A stretch of DNA of 64,000 nt from Arcanobacterium ihumii (GCF_900604515.1 NZ_UWOS01000001.1:1-64000); one strand, 5' to 3'; numbered from the stretch's first letter, positions 39,785 to 49,444 are shown. Notes: generated by a model not told the origin, from the sequence alone. A program made the numbers and translations.

Positions 39785-40759
39785 GTGAACTCAAGATTTG
39801 CCAATCGCCACCCGTCGGGACGTGTCATTCATCAACAAGGGGAACCAGAAGCTCCGCAGCCAGTGTTTAGAAATGCCAACGACCGGTATGGACACGACGT
39901 ACTTATTGCAGATCCGCTTCGAAAATCCCCAGCAAAGCAGGTGCCAGCAGCCGTCGGTCTACTCCTCGAAGACGTCGAAACCGGTTTCGTCGGCGAAGTT
40001 ATTAGAGTTTCTAAAGTTGCTGGTAAATGGCAAATGGTACTTGAGGATGCCAATTTCAAACAGCGTTCCTACCCACTCGGTCCGGGTTTTTGGATCGAGG
40101 GTAAACCCGTCGTCGTCATAGAACCTCAAAACACAACGGTTCCTAGCAGAAATGCTTCCCAACAACCGATTACTCGCACCCCACGGCTTGTAGCTGGCAA
40201 ACGCGTGACGGCATCAGGATCATTGTATGTTGAACACAAGGCGCGCGTTGCTCGCCCGTCCCGAATTTGGGTAGAAGGTAAGCACGATGCCGAGTTAATT
40301 TCCAAGATTTGGGGAGAAGACCTCGCATTTGAAGGGATCATGATCGAAGAACTCTACGGTGCCGATCATCTGATCGAGATACTCACAGTTTTCAATCCCT
40401 CAAATGACCACCGCGCTGGTGTTTTACTCGATCACATGGTCTGCGGCTCCAAAGAATTTAAAATCGCAGCTAAAGCAATGAAGTTCCCAGGTGTGCTGGT
40501 GCTCGGTCACCCCTATGTTGACGTCTGGCAAGCGATCAAACCTCGAACTATTGGAATCAAAGAATGGCCAGAGGTTCCGCGCGGTGAGGACATTAAAATA
40601 GGTACGCTCGCCCGCTTAGGGTGGCCACATCAAGACGCCGAAGACATTGGCCTAGGTTGGAAAAGAATTCTGGACTCAGTTCACTCCTACACCGATCTTG
40701 AACCAGCGCTGTTAGGGCGAATGGAAGAACTAATCGATTTCGTGAGCGCCGGACTGTAA
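39785..40759 (+). CDS. DUF3097 family protein
   Basis: 324-aa actinobacterial protein of unknown function. The central part (WVEGKHDAELISKIWGEDL, VLLDHMVCGSKEFKIA, GHPYVDVWQAIKP) reads like a Toprim-type fold, with WVEGKHDAEL holding the Glu and LLDH.VCGSKE the acidic motif; this fold call is my inference. It starts at GTG, divergent from hrcA with the CIRCE/promoter region between. A small 6-bp hairpin overlaps its stop (40759-40774). Confidence 0.85.
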   Translation: MNSRFANRHPSGRVIHQQGEPEAPQPVFRNANDRYGHDVLIADPLRKSPAKQVPAAVGLLLEDVETGFVGEVIRVSKVAGKWQMVLEDANFKQRSYPLGPGFWIEGKPVVVIEPQNTTVPSRNASQQPITRTPRLVAGKRVTASGSLYVEHKARVARPSRIWVEGKHDAELISKIWGEDLAFEGIMIEELYGADHLIEILTVFNPSNDHRAGVLLDHMVCGSKEFKIAAKAMKFPGVLVLGHPYVDVWQAIKPRTIGIKEWPEVPRGEDIKIGTLARLGWPHQDAEDIGLGWKRILDSVHSYTDLEPALLGRMEELIDFVSAGL

Positions 40760-40787
40760 GATTCTTTAGAATCTAACCAACGCCTCA

Positions 40788-41480
40788 TTACGATTGACGC
40801 GGCGTAAGGCGCATAGCCTGTGAAATAGACTCGCGAAGTTGTGTTAAACACTCATTGAGCTCCTCATCGAACTCAGTTGCATTGAAGACGACGGACACCG
40901 TTGTTTCGTTGGTGTAAAAGCAGTCTACGCTATCCGTTGCCATAAGCCACTGAGCAAGTGCACTTCCTTCAAAAGCTTCGTATTCGTCTTTAGTCCCGCA
41001 AAAGATAGTGAGGTCATTTGACCCTGGAACGATAGTGTGCGCAGAGCTCACAGCGTTGTCAAGAAAACCAACTGGCAAAGGAAAACCAGATTTAGCACCA
41101 AGCACTTCTGGAAAATGATGTTCGCTGCCATCGGAGTAAAGCGGTGAATCTACCGTAAGTACTTGGAATGAATCTTTTTCACCAGCCAGCACTCGACCGC
41201 TCCTCCAGCTCGGGGAACTTTGATGAGTGAGAGCATCATGGGCAACCGCATTAGCTAAGAACGGCCATAAAAACGACACTTGTGGAGTGCCAATGAAGAA
41301 AGTCTTGGCGTCTTTTACCATGTCCTTATGAGTGACCTTATGCTTTCTAAGCTGGGCGATTAATTTGGTTCGTTCATCCCAAGAACCTTGTGAGCGCGGC
41401 GAAAGCCCAACCCATAATGCCCATCCAATTGTACCTGCGAAAAGAACAATCAACAGCGTTTTAATATATAGGTCACCCAT
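40788..41480 (-). CDS. Unknown protein with one N-terminal membrane helix
   Basis: 230 aa, not recognised. Residues ~7-26 (KTLLIVLFAGTIGWALWVGL) form a single transmembrane anchor. A charged stretch follows (ERTKLIAQLRKHKVTHKDMV). The rest is soluble and has no motif I know. It lies 148 bp downstream of hemW, with a possible promoter of its own (TATGAT with TTCTTA at 17 bp) in an A/T-rich gap. Convergent with DUF3097. Confidence 0.65.
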   Translation of the reverse strand: MGDLYIKTLLIVLFAGTIGWALWVGLSPRSQGSWDERTKLIAQLRKHKVTHKDMVKDAKTFFIGTPQVSFLWPFLANAVAHDALTHQSSPSWRSGRVLAGEKDSFQVLTVDSPLYSDGSEHHFPEVLGAKSGFPLPVGFLDNAVSSAHTIVPGSNDLTIFCGTKDEYEAFEGSALAQWLMATDSVDCFYTNETTVSVVFNATEFDEELNECLTQLRESISQAMRLTPRQS

Positions 41481-41628
41481 GGTAGTTTTCTTCTTTCGGA
41501 GTCGACGGTCCCAGTGGCTCGCGATCTTTATTTTTTATTTTATTTACTCGTCGATCATACATAAATAACGAATTCCTAAGAAAATGCGAATAAAAATTTG
41601 TTGATCTGACTTTCTTTTACCTTTATCA

Positions 41629-42834
41629 CTACCACAATGCTCGAGTCACGGTGTCGGCGAGAAGACGGCCTTTCCTCGTCAAGATAAGGCGTCCATTCAA
41701 TGCTGGTTTCGGATCAATCAGACCATCGCTAATAAAACCGGCAACTAAATGTGCTGAAATATGTTCCGGAATATCAATACCAGTAGAAAGCCGAATACCC
41801 ATCATAATTGCTTCTTCTCGTTTCTCTGCGTCCGTTAGGATTTCGCGTCCGGCAGCAGGACTCATCTCATGTGTATCTCCCCTCAGCTTTTGTGCATAAA
41901 CCAAAGGATGCTTCACATTCCAAAATCGAGTTCCATTGATATGTGAGTGAGCGCCCGGTCCGTACCCCCACCAGTTGGAATTCTTCCAATAGTGGAGATT
42001 ATGGCGGCATTCTTCGCCCGGTTTCGACCAATTCGAAATCTCGTACCACTCCAAACCTTGAGAACTAAAAAGCTGATCCGCCAGTATATATTTTTCGGCC
42101 AATTCATCAGGATCAGGTTCGATGATTTCACCACGTTTGAGCTGTGCGCCCATCTTTGTTCCTGGTTCAATCGTTAAGGCATAAGCCGAGATATGATCCG
42201 GTTCCAAAGCAAGTGCAGTATCCAAAGATTCATTCCACTGCTCCATCGTTTCACCCGGCGCACCGTAAATCAGGTCAAGTGAATATCTCAGTCCAAGCTC
42301 ACGTGCCCATGTCACCACTCGTTCAACTTGCCCCTGAGTATGCACTCGATCAAGTGTTGTCAATACGTTCGGCACCGCTGACTGCATGCCAAAAGAAATC
42401 CTAGAAAATCCAGCATCGCGAAGTCGTTGAAGATACTCAAAAGAAACAGTTTCCGGATTTGCCTCTGTTGTGATTTCAGCGCCCGTAGCAATGCCAAAAG
42501 TATGTCGCAATTCATCAACAACTGCCACCAGAGCTTGAACATTTACCATCGTCGGAGTACCGCCTCCGAAAAATACCGTCTTCAAGGGTCCTGGCTTACT
42601 AGTGGAACTAAGCACCTTTGCTGATAGTCCAATTTCACGTCGCAAAGATTCGTGGAAATCTCCGACTGACGCACCCGGTCCAAAATCAACATTGGTGTAG
42701 GTATTAAAGTCGCAGTATCCGCAACGCACCCGGCAAAAAGGTATGTGGACGTAAGCAGAAAATCCGTCGGCGACGTCGGGATGGGGTAATGACCCGTCTG
42801 GTGGCGCGGATGTACCCTCAGGTAACTCAGCCAA
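41629..42834 (-). CDS. hemW: Radical SAM heme chaperone HemW
   Basis: CPO3-like radical SAM protein (old name HemN homologue) that inserts heme into target proteins. The 4Fe-4S motif YVHIPFCRVRCGYCDFNTY (CxxxCxxC) lies near residues 28-46. VFFGGGTPTMV is the SAM-binding motif. The C-terminal HemN domain (RFWNVKHPLVYAQKLRG) follows. 401 aa. The motif has the extra Asp-Phe rather than CxxxCxxCxC of true HemN. Overlaps trmB by 8 bp. Confidence 0.93.
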   Translation of the reverse strand: MAELPEGTSAPPDGSLPHPDVADGFSAYVHIPFCRVRCGYCDFNTYTNVDFGPGASVGDFHESLRREIGLSAKVLSSTSKPGPLKTVFFGGGTPTMVNVQALVAVVDELRHTFGIATGAEITTEANPETVSFEYLQRLRDAGFSRISFGMQSAVPNVLTTLDRVHTQGQVERVVTWARELGLRYSLDLIYGAPGETMEQWNESLDTALALEPDHISAYALTIEPGTKMGAQLKRGEIIEPDPDELAEKYILADQLFSSQGLEWYEISNWSKPGEECRHNLHYWKNSNWWGYGPGAHSHINGTRFWNVKHPLVYAQKLRGDTHEMSPAAGREILTDAEKREEAIMMGIRLSTGIDIPEHISAHLVAGFISDGLIDPKPALNGRLILTRKGRLLADTVTRALW

Positions 42835-43741
42835 GGGCTTTCAAACCTCGCCTTGAGCTCGGAGGGCGTTCTCCTCCACGATCAGCAAGAACGGTTTCGC
42901 CACGAGCAATTGCACTAACCCACGGATCTTCGGGAATGGTTTCCTCATCTTGCTTAACTGAGTTTCGAACGGCTAACACGTCATGGACGCTCCTACCGGC
43001 TTCAATTCCACGCTCTTCAAAACGTGTCATAACGCGATCGGAAAAACGCGGAGCAAATCCACCTCGATATACACCTTCGTCAGCAGCATCGGGATTCTCA
43101 CCCGCATAAGCATTGGAGAACCACGGTGATTCTTGAATCACATCACGCATCTGCCACGCATAGTTATCCCAATCGGTGGCCATTCTCCAGATACCTGCAG
43201 GTTGCAAAATTCCGGCGACTACGTGCGCAAACGTGGGAGAAACAATGCGGCGCTTGCGATGTTTCTTCTTTCTCCAGGGGTCTGGAAAAAAGGTCCACAC
43301 TTCTGAAGCATATTGACGTAAAGATTCGTCGGCCTCGGTACCAAAAATAATTGGGAGAGCCTGAGCAGCGTCTAACTCTGCGATTTTGACATTCGAAAGG
43401 TTTTCGCGAGCAAGAGCGTTTACACAACGCGCCACTCCGGGTCCCCACGCTTCACACGCAAGAAAGTTCTTTTCAGGGTAAAGCTTTGCCGCATGCACGA
43501 GTTGTTCACCCGATCCAGGACCAACTTCTACTATCAGTGGAGCTTCGCGTCCAAAGAGCTCGCTTAGATCTATACGCGAACCAGGAGCGATGGTTGCTTG
43601 CCCCACTCCAGGTTCGAAAGGAACTAGGTAGTCGGCTCCATGTTCTTCCATTACATGTTCGAATTTATCCCCGAGTCGCTTCCCACGCAGGGAAAACGAC
43701 ATAATCCGACCGTAGTTTGTGGGGCGTTCTTCGTTCTCCAC
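42827..43741 (-). CDS. trmB: tRNA (guanine(46)-N7)-methyltransferase
   Basis: SAM-dependent m7G46 methylation of tRNA. IVEVGPGSGEQLVHAA is the SAM motif. VWTFFPDPWRKKKHRKRRIV carries the catalytic Asp and the basic tRNA-binding cluster. 304 aa is long for the family because of an N-terminal extension of ~65 residues and a C-terminal tail. Start immediately follows the lepA stop. Confidence 0.94.
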   Translation of the reverse strand: MENEERPTNYGRIMSFSLRGKRLGDKFEHVMEEHGADYLVPFEPGVGQATIAPGSRIDLSELFGREAPLIVEVGPGSGEQLVHAAKLYPEKNFLACEAWGPGVARCVNALARENLSNVKIAELDAAQALPIIFGTEADESLRQYASEVWTFFPDPWRKKKHRKRRIVSPTFAHVVAGILQPAGIWRMATDWDNYAWQMRDVIQESPWFSNAYAGENPDAADEGVYRGGFAPRFSDRVMTRFEERGIEAGRSVHDVLAVRNSVKQDEETIPEDPWVSAIARGETVLADRGGERPPSSRRGLKALG

Positions 43742-45601
43742 TTATTTCTTCTTACTTTCAGGCATTTCCGAACTCAATGCAGCAACAAACGCTTCTTGGG
43801 GAACATCGATTCTACCGATCGATTTCATGCGCTTCTTACCTTCTTTTTGCTTTTCAAGGAGCTTCCGTTTACGGCTAACATCGCCTCCGTAACATTTTGC
43901 CAGCACGTCTTTACGAAGCGCACGGATGGTTTCTCGCGCAATAACTCGAGATCCAACTGCTGCCTGGATCGGAATTTCAAACTGCTGGCGAGGAATTAGC
44001 GTCTTGAGTTTCGACGCCATATCCACGCCGTAGGCGTAAGCACTATCGCGATGCACAATAGCTGAAAATGCATCGACAGTTTCATGATTGAGTAAGATAT
44101 TAACCTTAACCAGGTCCGCAGCCTGTTCGCCTTCTTCCTTGTAATCCAAAGAAGCATAACCCTTCGTACGCGACTTAAGTTGATCGAAGAAGTCGGTGAC
44201 GATTTCAGCTAACGGAAGCTCATATCGAAGCTCAACACGGTCTTCTGAAAGGTAGTCCATCCCCTTCATATTTCCACGCCTTTGTTGGCACAATTCCATC
44301 ACTGTTCCAACGTAATCCTTAGGAGTAAGGATCGTGGCATCTACAAGCGGTTCAATTACCTCTTTAACTTTTCCTTCTGGAAATTCAGACGGATTCGAAA
44401 CTTTAACTTCTTCTCCCGCGTCGGTAATAACGCGGTAATTCACGGATGGCGCAGTTGCAATCAAATCTAGATCGAATTCACGGGCGAGGCGTTCAGTGAT
44501 AATTTCGAGGTGGAGCAGTCCAAGAAATCCGCATCGATATCCGAATCCCAGTGCAACAGACGTCTCCGGTTCATAAGTCAAAGCCGCATCATTGAGCTTG
44601 AGCTTATCTAGAGCATCTCGCAATGCAGGGTAATCCGAGCCATCAATTGGATAGAGACCAGAGAATACCATCGGTTTAGGATCCTGATATCCGGAAAGTG
44701 CAGATTGTGCTGGTTTTCCAAGGTCTGTAACCGTATCTCCAACACGCGATTGACGAACGTCTTTCACGCCGGTGATCAAATAACCTACTTCACCAACACC
44801 CAATCCACGCGAAGGAATTGGTTCAGGTGAAATAACACCGATTTCCAAAAGTTCATGGCTTTGCTTGGTTGACATCATTTGGACGCGTTGGCGTGGACGA
44901 AGCATACCGTCAACGACGCGCACATACGTTACGACGCCACGGTAGGTATCGTATACGGAATCGAAAATCATGGCGCGAGTTTCGGCGTCGGCATCTCCTA
45001 CCGGCGCCGGAAATTCAGCAACGATGCGATCAAGAAGTTGATCAACGCCTTCGCCGGTCTTCCCTGATACACGAATACAGTCATCTGGTTCGCAGCCGAT
45101 AAGGGAGGCCAGCTCAAGGGCGTATTTATCCGGATTAGCAGCCGGTAGATCAATCTTATTCAGAACCGGGATGATCGCCAAGTCGTTTTCAAGCGCCATA
45201 TAGAGGTTAGCCAAGGTTTGCGCTTCAATCCCTTGAGCAGCGTCAACAAGTAAAATCGCGCCTTCACATGCCGCCAAGGACCGTGAAACCTCGTATGAAA
45301 AGTCCACGTGTCCGGGCGTGTCAATCATATTGAGAGCAAAAGCTTCACCATTGACAGTCCATGGCATACGAACTGCCTGGGACTTAATCGTGATTCCACG
45401 TTCACGCTCAATATCCATACGATCAAGATATTGCGCGCGCATATCACGCTCCGACAGCACGCCGGTCAATTGAAGCATACGATCAGCCAAGGTCGATTTA
45501 CCGTGATCAATATGGGCAATAATGCAGAAATTCCGGATCTTCGCCGGATCGGTTGAAGCCGGCTCAATCTGCTTAATCTGCTCTAACGTACTAACAGGCA
45601 C
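43742..45601 (-). CDS. lepA: Elongation factor 4
   Basis: Translation GTPase (EF4) that acts on stalled or mis-translocated ribosomes. G1 [10 protein letters not shown]3 DTPGH and G4 NKID are present. [15 protein letters not shown] and the C-terminal LepA-specific domain end with [20 protein letters not shown]. 619 aa. The start is GTG at 45601 with AGAGGAG upstream. First gene of lepA-trmB-hemW, which is divergent from the UGPase gene. Confidence 0.97.
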   Translation of the reverse strand: MPVSTLEQIKQIEPASTDPAKIRNFCIIAHIDHGKSTLADRMLQLTGVLSERDMRAQYLDRMDIERERGITIKSQAVRMPWTVNGEAFALNMIDTPGHVDFSYEVSRSLAACEGAILLVDAAQGIEAQTLANLYMALENDLAIIPVLNKIDLPAANPDKYALELASLIGCEPDDCIRVSGKTGEGVDQLLDRIVAEFPAPVGDADAETRAMIFDSVYDTYRGVVTYVRVVDGMLRPRQRVQMMSTKQSHELLEIGVISPEPIPSRGLGVGEVGYLITGVKDVRQSRVGDTVTDLGKPAQSALSGYQDPKPMVFSGLYPIDGSDYPALRDALDKLKLNDAALTYEPETSVALGFGYRCGFLGLLHLEIITERLAREFDLDLIATAPSVNYRVITDAGEEVKVSNPSEFPEGKVKEVIEPLVDATILTPKDYVGTVMELCQQRRGNMKGMDYLSEDRVELRYELPLAEIVTDFFDQLKSRTKGYASLDYKEEGEQAADLVKVNILLNHETVDAFSAIVHRDSAYAYGVDMASKLKTLIPRQQFEIPIQAAVGSRVIARETIRALRKDVLAKCYGGDVSRKRKLLEKQKEGKKRMKSIGRIDVPQEAFVAALSSEMPESKKK

Positions 45602-45762
45602 GAAACTCCTCTACTTGTGTTTACTACCAAGGCTACCAGTGGGTGAATCCTAGCCCGAGTTTTCCTCATGTGATTTTAACATCCGCACGAAAATATTTAT
45701 CACTGGGCTTAATGGGCATCAATGCTAAAATTCTAAAAACCGACGAACGAAGGATTAGTGGG

Positions 45763-47091
45763 ATGGATGCACTGGACCGTTCCCTCCAAAAGCTCATGGA
45801 CGACGGCGCAGGACCGGTTACGACGGCGGTGTTTGAGTCGTATTTCAAACAGCTACGAGACGGAAATACCGGAATCATTCCCGAAGATTCAATTGAGCCT
45901 CTTCGAAACGTCGTCGCACTCAAAGATATCGAAGTCGACAGCAAACGTGCACGCGAAGCACTCGGTAAAACGGTGTTTCTTAAGCTCAACGGCGGACTTG
46001 GTACGTCAATGGGACTCTCACATGCCAAGTCTCTCATTCCTGTTCGAGATCAGATGACTTTTCTCGATATCATCTTCGCCCAGGTGCGCGCGGCTCGAAA
46101 CCGAAGCATGTCTCAAATTCCATTAATTTTCATGAATTCGTATCGAACCAATCAAGATACACATTCGTTTTTCCCTGAGGACTTACGAATCTCTGACCTC
46201 ACGTTTGATTTTATTCAGAACAGAGAGCCTCGTCTCCTTGTCAACACACTTGAGCCGGTATCCTGGCCAAATGATCCGGAACTTGAATGGTGCCCACCAG
46301 GTCATGGAAATATCTATACCTGCCTAGCCGAAACGACGCTCCTTACCGAGCTTTTAGAGGCGGGTTATACAATACTTTCAATATCTAATGTTGATAACCT
46401 TGGAGCTTTTCCTTCTGAGCTTCTTGCGAGTTGGTTTGAAGATTCGGGTAGATCGCTTGCCCCTGAAGTTTGCAAGCGCTCTCAAAACGATCTCAAAGGC
46501 GGACATTTAGCAACGGACAAAAGAAATGGAACAATCATACTTCGAGATTCCTCCCAGACATCTCCAGAGGATTCCCCTTATTTCAGTGATCCTACGCGTC
46601 ACCCCTTCTTCAATACGAATAACCTGTGGTTCAACATCGAAGCATTACGCGATTTGTTGCAGAGAACAGGTGGAGTTCTAGATCTACCACTTATTCGGAA
46701 TCGTAAACACGTAGTTCCAGCAGATCCTAAGACTCCTGAAGTATTCCAAATCGAGTGTGCCAGCGGGGCAATAGTCAGTCATTTTGGGGATGCTTCGCCA
46801 ATCTTGGTTGAACGAGATCGATTTATTCCGGTTAAGACGACGAATGACCTTTTCGCTATTCGTTCCGATAGCTATACCTTTGACGAACATTTTCACCTTA
46901 AGCTAGATCGAGACGAGGCACCTACAATTCTTCTAGATTCAAGGTATTTTGGAATGATCAGTGACTTTGAAAAACGCACGAAGATTTTGCCATCTACAAA
47001 GAATCTTGAGAGCCTCGAAGTATTTGGAGACTACACATTTGATGGAACAGAAATGTTCCAAGGTGCCGTAACTATTGGAGGAGCACAATGA
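45763..47091 (+). CDS. UTP-glucose-1-phosphate uridylyltransferase (eukaryotic type)
   Basis: Makes UDP-glucose. The fold is the UGP1/UDPGP type rather than bacterial GalU: LKLNGGLGTSMGLSHAKSL, LSISNVDNLGAFP and FNTNNLWFN are its marks. Similar enzymes occur in Bifidobacterium and relatives. I chose ATG 45763 (442 aa), where GAAGGA is 9 bases upstream; the frame is open 40 codons further, including an ATG at 45712. It overlaps the next gene (ATGA). UDP-glucose also feeds galE at 48362. Confidence 0.88.
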   Translation: MDALDRSLQKLMDDGAGPVTTAVFESYFKQLRDGNTGIIPEDSIEPLRNVVALKDIEVDSKRAREALGKTVFLKLNGGLGTSMGLSHAKSLIPVRDQMTFLDIIFAQVRAARNRSMSQIPLIFMNSYRTNQDTHSFFPEDLRISDLTFDFIQNREPRLLVNTLEPVSWPNDPELEWCPPGHGNIYTCLAETTLLTELLEAGYTILSISNVDNLGAFPSELLASWFEDSGRSLAPEVCKRSQNDLKGGHLATDKRNGTIILRDSSQTSPEDSPYFSDPTRHPFFNTNNLWFNIEALRDLLQRTGGVLDLPLIRNRKHVVPADPKTPEVFQIECASGAIVSHFGDASPILVERDRFIPVKTTNDLFAIRSDSYTFDEHFHLKLDRDEAPTILLDSRYFGMISDFEKRTKILPSTKNLESLEVFGDYTFDGTEMFQGAVTIGGAQ

Positions 47092-47645
47092 ATTTCCGTC
47101 CCTTGCTTAAAAGACTGATCCGAACACTTGGCGCCTCCGTAGTTGATGAGCTGATTAGCAATAGACCTACACAGCAAAGGCACAATAATCCAAGCTCCAA
47201 CCACGGTGGAACACGCGCTTCGATTCAGAAAAACACCGTTCCTTGGAATTTTTCTCAAGATGGTCTTCCAAATTTTTCTTATACCCCGGATGGAGACTCG
47301 CTGCCCGACCCAGGTGAAGTGGTCTGGACATGGATTCCATTCGAGGAAAACAACGGTCAAGGAAAAGATCGCCCCGTGTTAGTAGTATCTGTTGATAACA
47401 ACAATGCAATTTGCGCCCAGATGACTTCCAAGGATCATGCTCACGAATCACTATACCGAGACGAATACCATCGCTGGTGGTTGGACATTGGAACAGGCAA
47501 TTGGGATAACCAGCGTCGGAACTCGGAAGTTCGCCTCGATATTCTTTGGAAAGTTCCATTGAGCAAAATCCGAAGAATTGGTGGTACCTTGGACGAAGAC
47601 CGCTATGAGCAAGTCACTCATGCATTATCTAAGATCCATAGCTGA
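47088..47645 (+). CDS. PemK/MazF-family toxin-like protein (solo)
   Basis: 185 aa. After a ~75-residue linker, the MazF/PemK fold begins at PDPGEVVWTWIPFEEN, with GKDRPVLVVS and the later AQMTSKDH and WWLDIGTGNW. Some MazF-like proteins are RNases, but this actinobacterial group has no paired antitoxin here. It overlaps UGPase by 4 bp, so its synthesis is coupled to a housekeeping enzyme. I infer a conserved accessory role, not a classic toxin-antitoxin. Confidence 0.8.
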   Translation: MNFRPLLKRLIRTLGASVVDELISNRPTQQRHNNPSSNHGGTRASIQKNTVPWNFSQDGLPNFSYTPDGDSLPDPGEVVWTWIPFEENNGQGKDRPVLVVSVDNNNAICAQMTSKDHAHESLYRDEYHRWWLDIGTGNWDNQRRNSEVRLDILWKVPLSKIRRIGGTLDEDRYEQVTHALSKIHS

Positions 47646-47697
47646 ATCCATAATTCCGATTATATTTTAGGCGCACGGGAGATTCTTGCCACTCAAA

Positions 47698-47741
47698 CTA
47701 GTTGGTGCTTTATAGTTTCCTAGTTGGTGCTTTACACCTTC
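47698..47741 (+). repeat. 22-bp tandem repeat, two copies
   Basis: Copies at 47698-47719 and 47720-47741 match at 19 of 22 positions; the first 15 (CTAGTTGGTGCTTTA) are identical. It lies about 60-105 bases upstream of the rpsT -35 box. It could be an operator or just a recent slippage duplication. Confidence 0.7.
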
Positions 47742-47803
47742 GAATTTGGTAAAAACCAGCAAAATTTCGTGAGCCGTTCCACCACAAGAATCCCTTTGTA
47801 TCA

Positions 47804-47832
47804 TTGGAAACCCTTGTAAAAACTGGTAGAGT
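47804..47832 (+). promoter_or_regulatory. rpsT promoter
   Basis: TTGGAA (47804-47809), a 17-bp spacer, TAGAGT (47827-47832). Start point near 47839, giving a leader of about 137 bases. It resembles the infC promoter (same -10 and spacing). Confidence 0.55.
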
Positions 47833-47853
47833 TTCTTTTTGGACTTTGCACCT

Positions 47854-47936
47854 GGTCGGGTCGCAGGTCCGGCCTGATCCATAACCACGGGTGTCCCCAC
47901 GCCTGGCAGTCCGGAGATGGCAACCCCTCACCGACC
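47854..47936 (+). promoter_or_regulatory. Structured rpsT leader RNA (candidate autoregulatory element)
   Basis: GGTCGG at 47854-47859 can pair with CCGACC at 47931-47936, closing an ~83-base domain. Inside, CAGG/CCTG (47864-47876) forms a small hairpin. GGGTG, TGGCA repeats and CCGGAG-rich segments offer further pairing. It lies between the promoter and the GTG start. Protein S20 represses its own synthesis in E. coli, so an S20-binding leader is a reasonable inference; no Rfam family could be assigned here. Confidence 0.4.
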
Positions 47937-47975
47937 ATATCCGTTCGCATAAGCGAAAAATCGAAAGAGTTAACA

Positions 47976-48248
47976 GTGGCAAATATTAAGTCCCAGAAGA
48001 AGCGCATCAAGACCAACGAGAAGCGTCGCATCCGCAACAAGGCATACAAGTCTGAGCTAAAGACCCTCGTTCGTAAGACGCGTGAAGCTATTGCAGCAGG
48101 TGACGCAGAGACCGCAGCATCGGAGCTCCGCATCGCAGGTCGTAAGCTGGACAAGGCTGTATCTAAGGGTGTTATTCACAAGAACCAAGCCGCTAACCGC
48201 AAGTCGAAGCTTGCTAAGCAGGTTGCAGCTCTTAAGAACAACGCCTGA
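47976..48248 (+). CDS. rpsT: 30S ribosomal protein S20
   Basis: Small basic helical-bundle protein of 90 aa that binds 16S rRNA ([39 protein letters not shown]). GTG start at 47976 after GAAAGAG. Single-gene unit with its own promoter and a terminator at 48304-48337. It lies near lepA, as is common. Confidence 0.98.
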   Translation: MANIKSQKKRIKTNEKRRIRNKAYKSELKTLVRKTREAIAAGDAETAASELRIAGRKLDKAVSKGVIHKNQAANRKSKLAKQVAALKNNA

Positions 48249-48303
48249 TTCGATAGCTTTCCGTTAGAAAGTCTAGGATTCCTTAAACTTGCTAACGCGA
48301 ACT

Positions 48304-48337
48304 TTTGGGGTGGCACGGATTTCCGTGCCACCCCAAA
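48304..48337 (+). terminator. Terminator of rpsT
   Basis: 15-bp stem (48304-48318 with 48323-48337) and a 4-base loop, followed by CTCTTTTATTAAG. Strong intrinsic terminator on the plus strand; on the minus strand it lies after galE but without a T-tail. Confidence 0.85.
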
Positions 48338-48361
48338 CTCTTTTATTAAGTTAGCTCGATA

Positions 48362-49327
48362 TTAGCTGTGCAATCGTCTAGATTCCCAAGCCGAGCGAAC
48401 CATATCAGCAAGTGAATGACGCATCTTCCAGTCAATATCTCGTGAAGCGGCAGTGCCATCAGCAACTATTCGAGCCGGGTCCCCGGGACGGCGTGGCGCA
48501 ATGATCGGATCAAAGGCGATTCCAGTCACCTCAGCGATTTCAGCCATTATTTCCGCAACTGAAGAGCCCCGACCAGAACCAAGGTTGTATGCCGGCAATA
48601 ATTTCACTCCCTGCTCGAGTACCTGAGCTGCAGCAACATGAGCAATTGCTAAATCTGCCACGTGGATATAATCCCGAATGCAAGTCCCATCGGGCGTAGG
48701 GTAATCATTGCCGTTAATTTGTGGAACTTGACCATCAAGTAAACGATCGAAAACTATAGGGAAAAGGTTGTGCGGGCTTCGGTCATAGATTTCAGGGTAT
48801 CCAGAACCAACAACATTAAAGTAACGCAGATTTGTAAATTTCCAGTCCGAGTCAATCGCACACATATTTTGAGCGAGCCACTCCCCTATGACTTTTGTTT
48901 GTCCATACGGAGATTCCGGTGCCAGCTCACACGATTCAGTCACTACGTCCACATCTGGGGTTCCATATACCGATGCAGAAGAAGAAAATACGTAGTTGTG
49001 TACTCCTGCTTGATGCATGGCCGAAAGAAGACTTACTAAGCCCGAAACATTTTGAGTGTAAGTATGGAATGGTCGTTTAACCGATTCACCTGCGTACTTG
49101 TATCCTGCAACAGAAACTACACCCGAGATCATATTTCGTTCAAACACGTGGCTTAAAGCGTCTTCATCAAGAATCGAGCCCTCAATAAAAATCGCACCAT
49201 CTGGAACGAAATCTAAGGAACCGGTTGAGAGGTCATCATAAACAACTACATCTATGCCCGAATCCAGAAAGGCTCTAGCAACGTGTGACCCAATATATCC
49301 TGCACCACCCGTAACGAGCCACGTCAT
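48362..49327 (-). CDS. galE: UDP-glucose 4-epimerase
   Basis: Extended SDR that interconverts UDP-glucose and UDP-galactose. VTGGAGYIGSHVARAF (residues 4-19) is the NAD motif. The SSSASVYG serine block and YGQTK (YxxxK) form the catalytic set. RDYIHVADLAIAH and YNLGSGRGSSVAEI are GalE blocks. 321 aa. Placed near UGPase, which makes its substrate. Confidence 0.92.
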   Translation of the reverse strand: MTWLVTGGAGYIGSHVARAFLDSGIDVVVYDDLSTGSLDFVPDGAIFIEGSILDEDALSHVFERNMISGVVSVAGYKYAGESVKRPFHTYTQNVSGLVSLLSAMHQAGVHNYVFSSSASVYGTPDVDVVTESCELAPESPYGQTKVIGEWLAQNMCAIDSDWKFTNLRYFNVVGSGYPEIYDRSPHNLFPIVFDRLLDGQVPQINGNDYPTPDGTCIRDYIHVADLAIAHVAAAQVLEQGVKLLPAYNLGSGRGSSVAEIMAEIAEVTGIAFDPIIAPRRPGDPARIVADGTAASRDIDWKMRHSLADMVRSAWESRRLHS

Positions 49328-49403
49328 GAATTCCTCACCTTCTAAGTGCTCACAGCGTTAAACCACTTCTATCTAATCAAATTCTGATTGTAATAACAAT
49401 GGA

Positions 49404-49444
49404 CTTGGGCGGGGTTTCGCTTTTATTTGCAAACCCCGCCCAAG
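49404..49444 (-). terminator. Hairpin terminator after pntB
   Basis: A stem of about 16 bp with one bulge (arms from 49404 and to 49444, core GGGCGGGGTTT). No real T-tail. Its core is like that of the hairpin at 351-388. Confidence 0.65.

Larger units (their letters stand above)
47646..47975 (+). other. Intergenic region between PemK-like gene and rpsT
   Basis: 330 bp without a credible gene. It holds a 22-bp tandem repeat (47698-47741), the rpsT promoter (47804-47832) and a structured rpsT leader (47854-47936). No clear terminator was seen after the PemK-like gene. Confidence 0.7.

Noticed and set aside
47667-47982. Frames of 77-117 codons on the minus strand upstream of rpsT
   Set aside because: They cover the rpsT promoter, leader and start on the opposite strand, and have no ribosome site or similarity.
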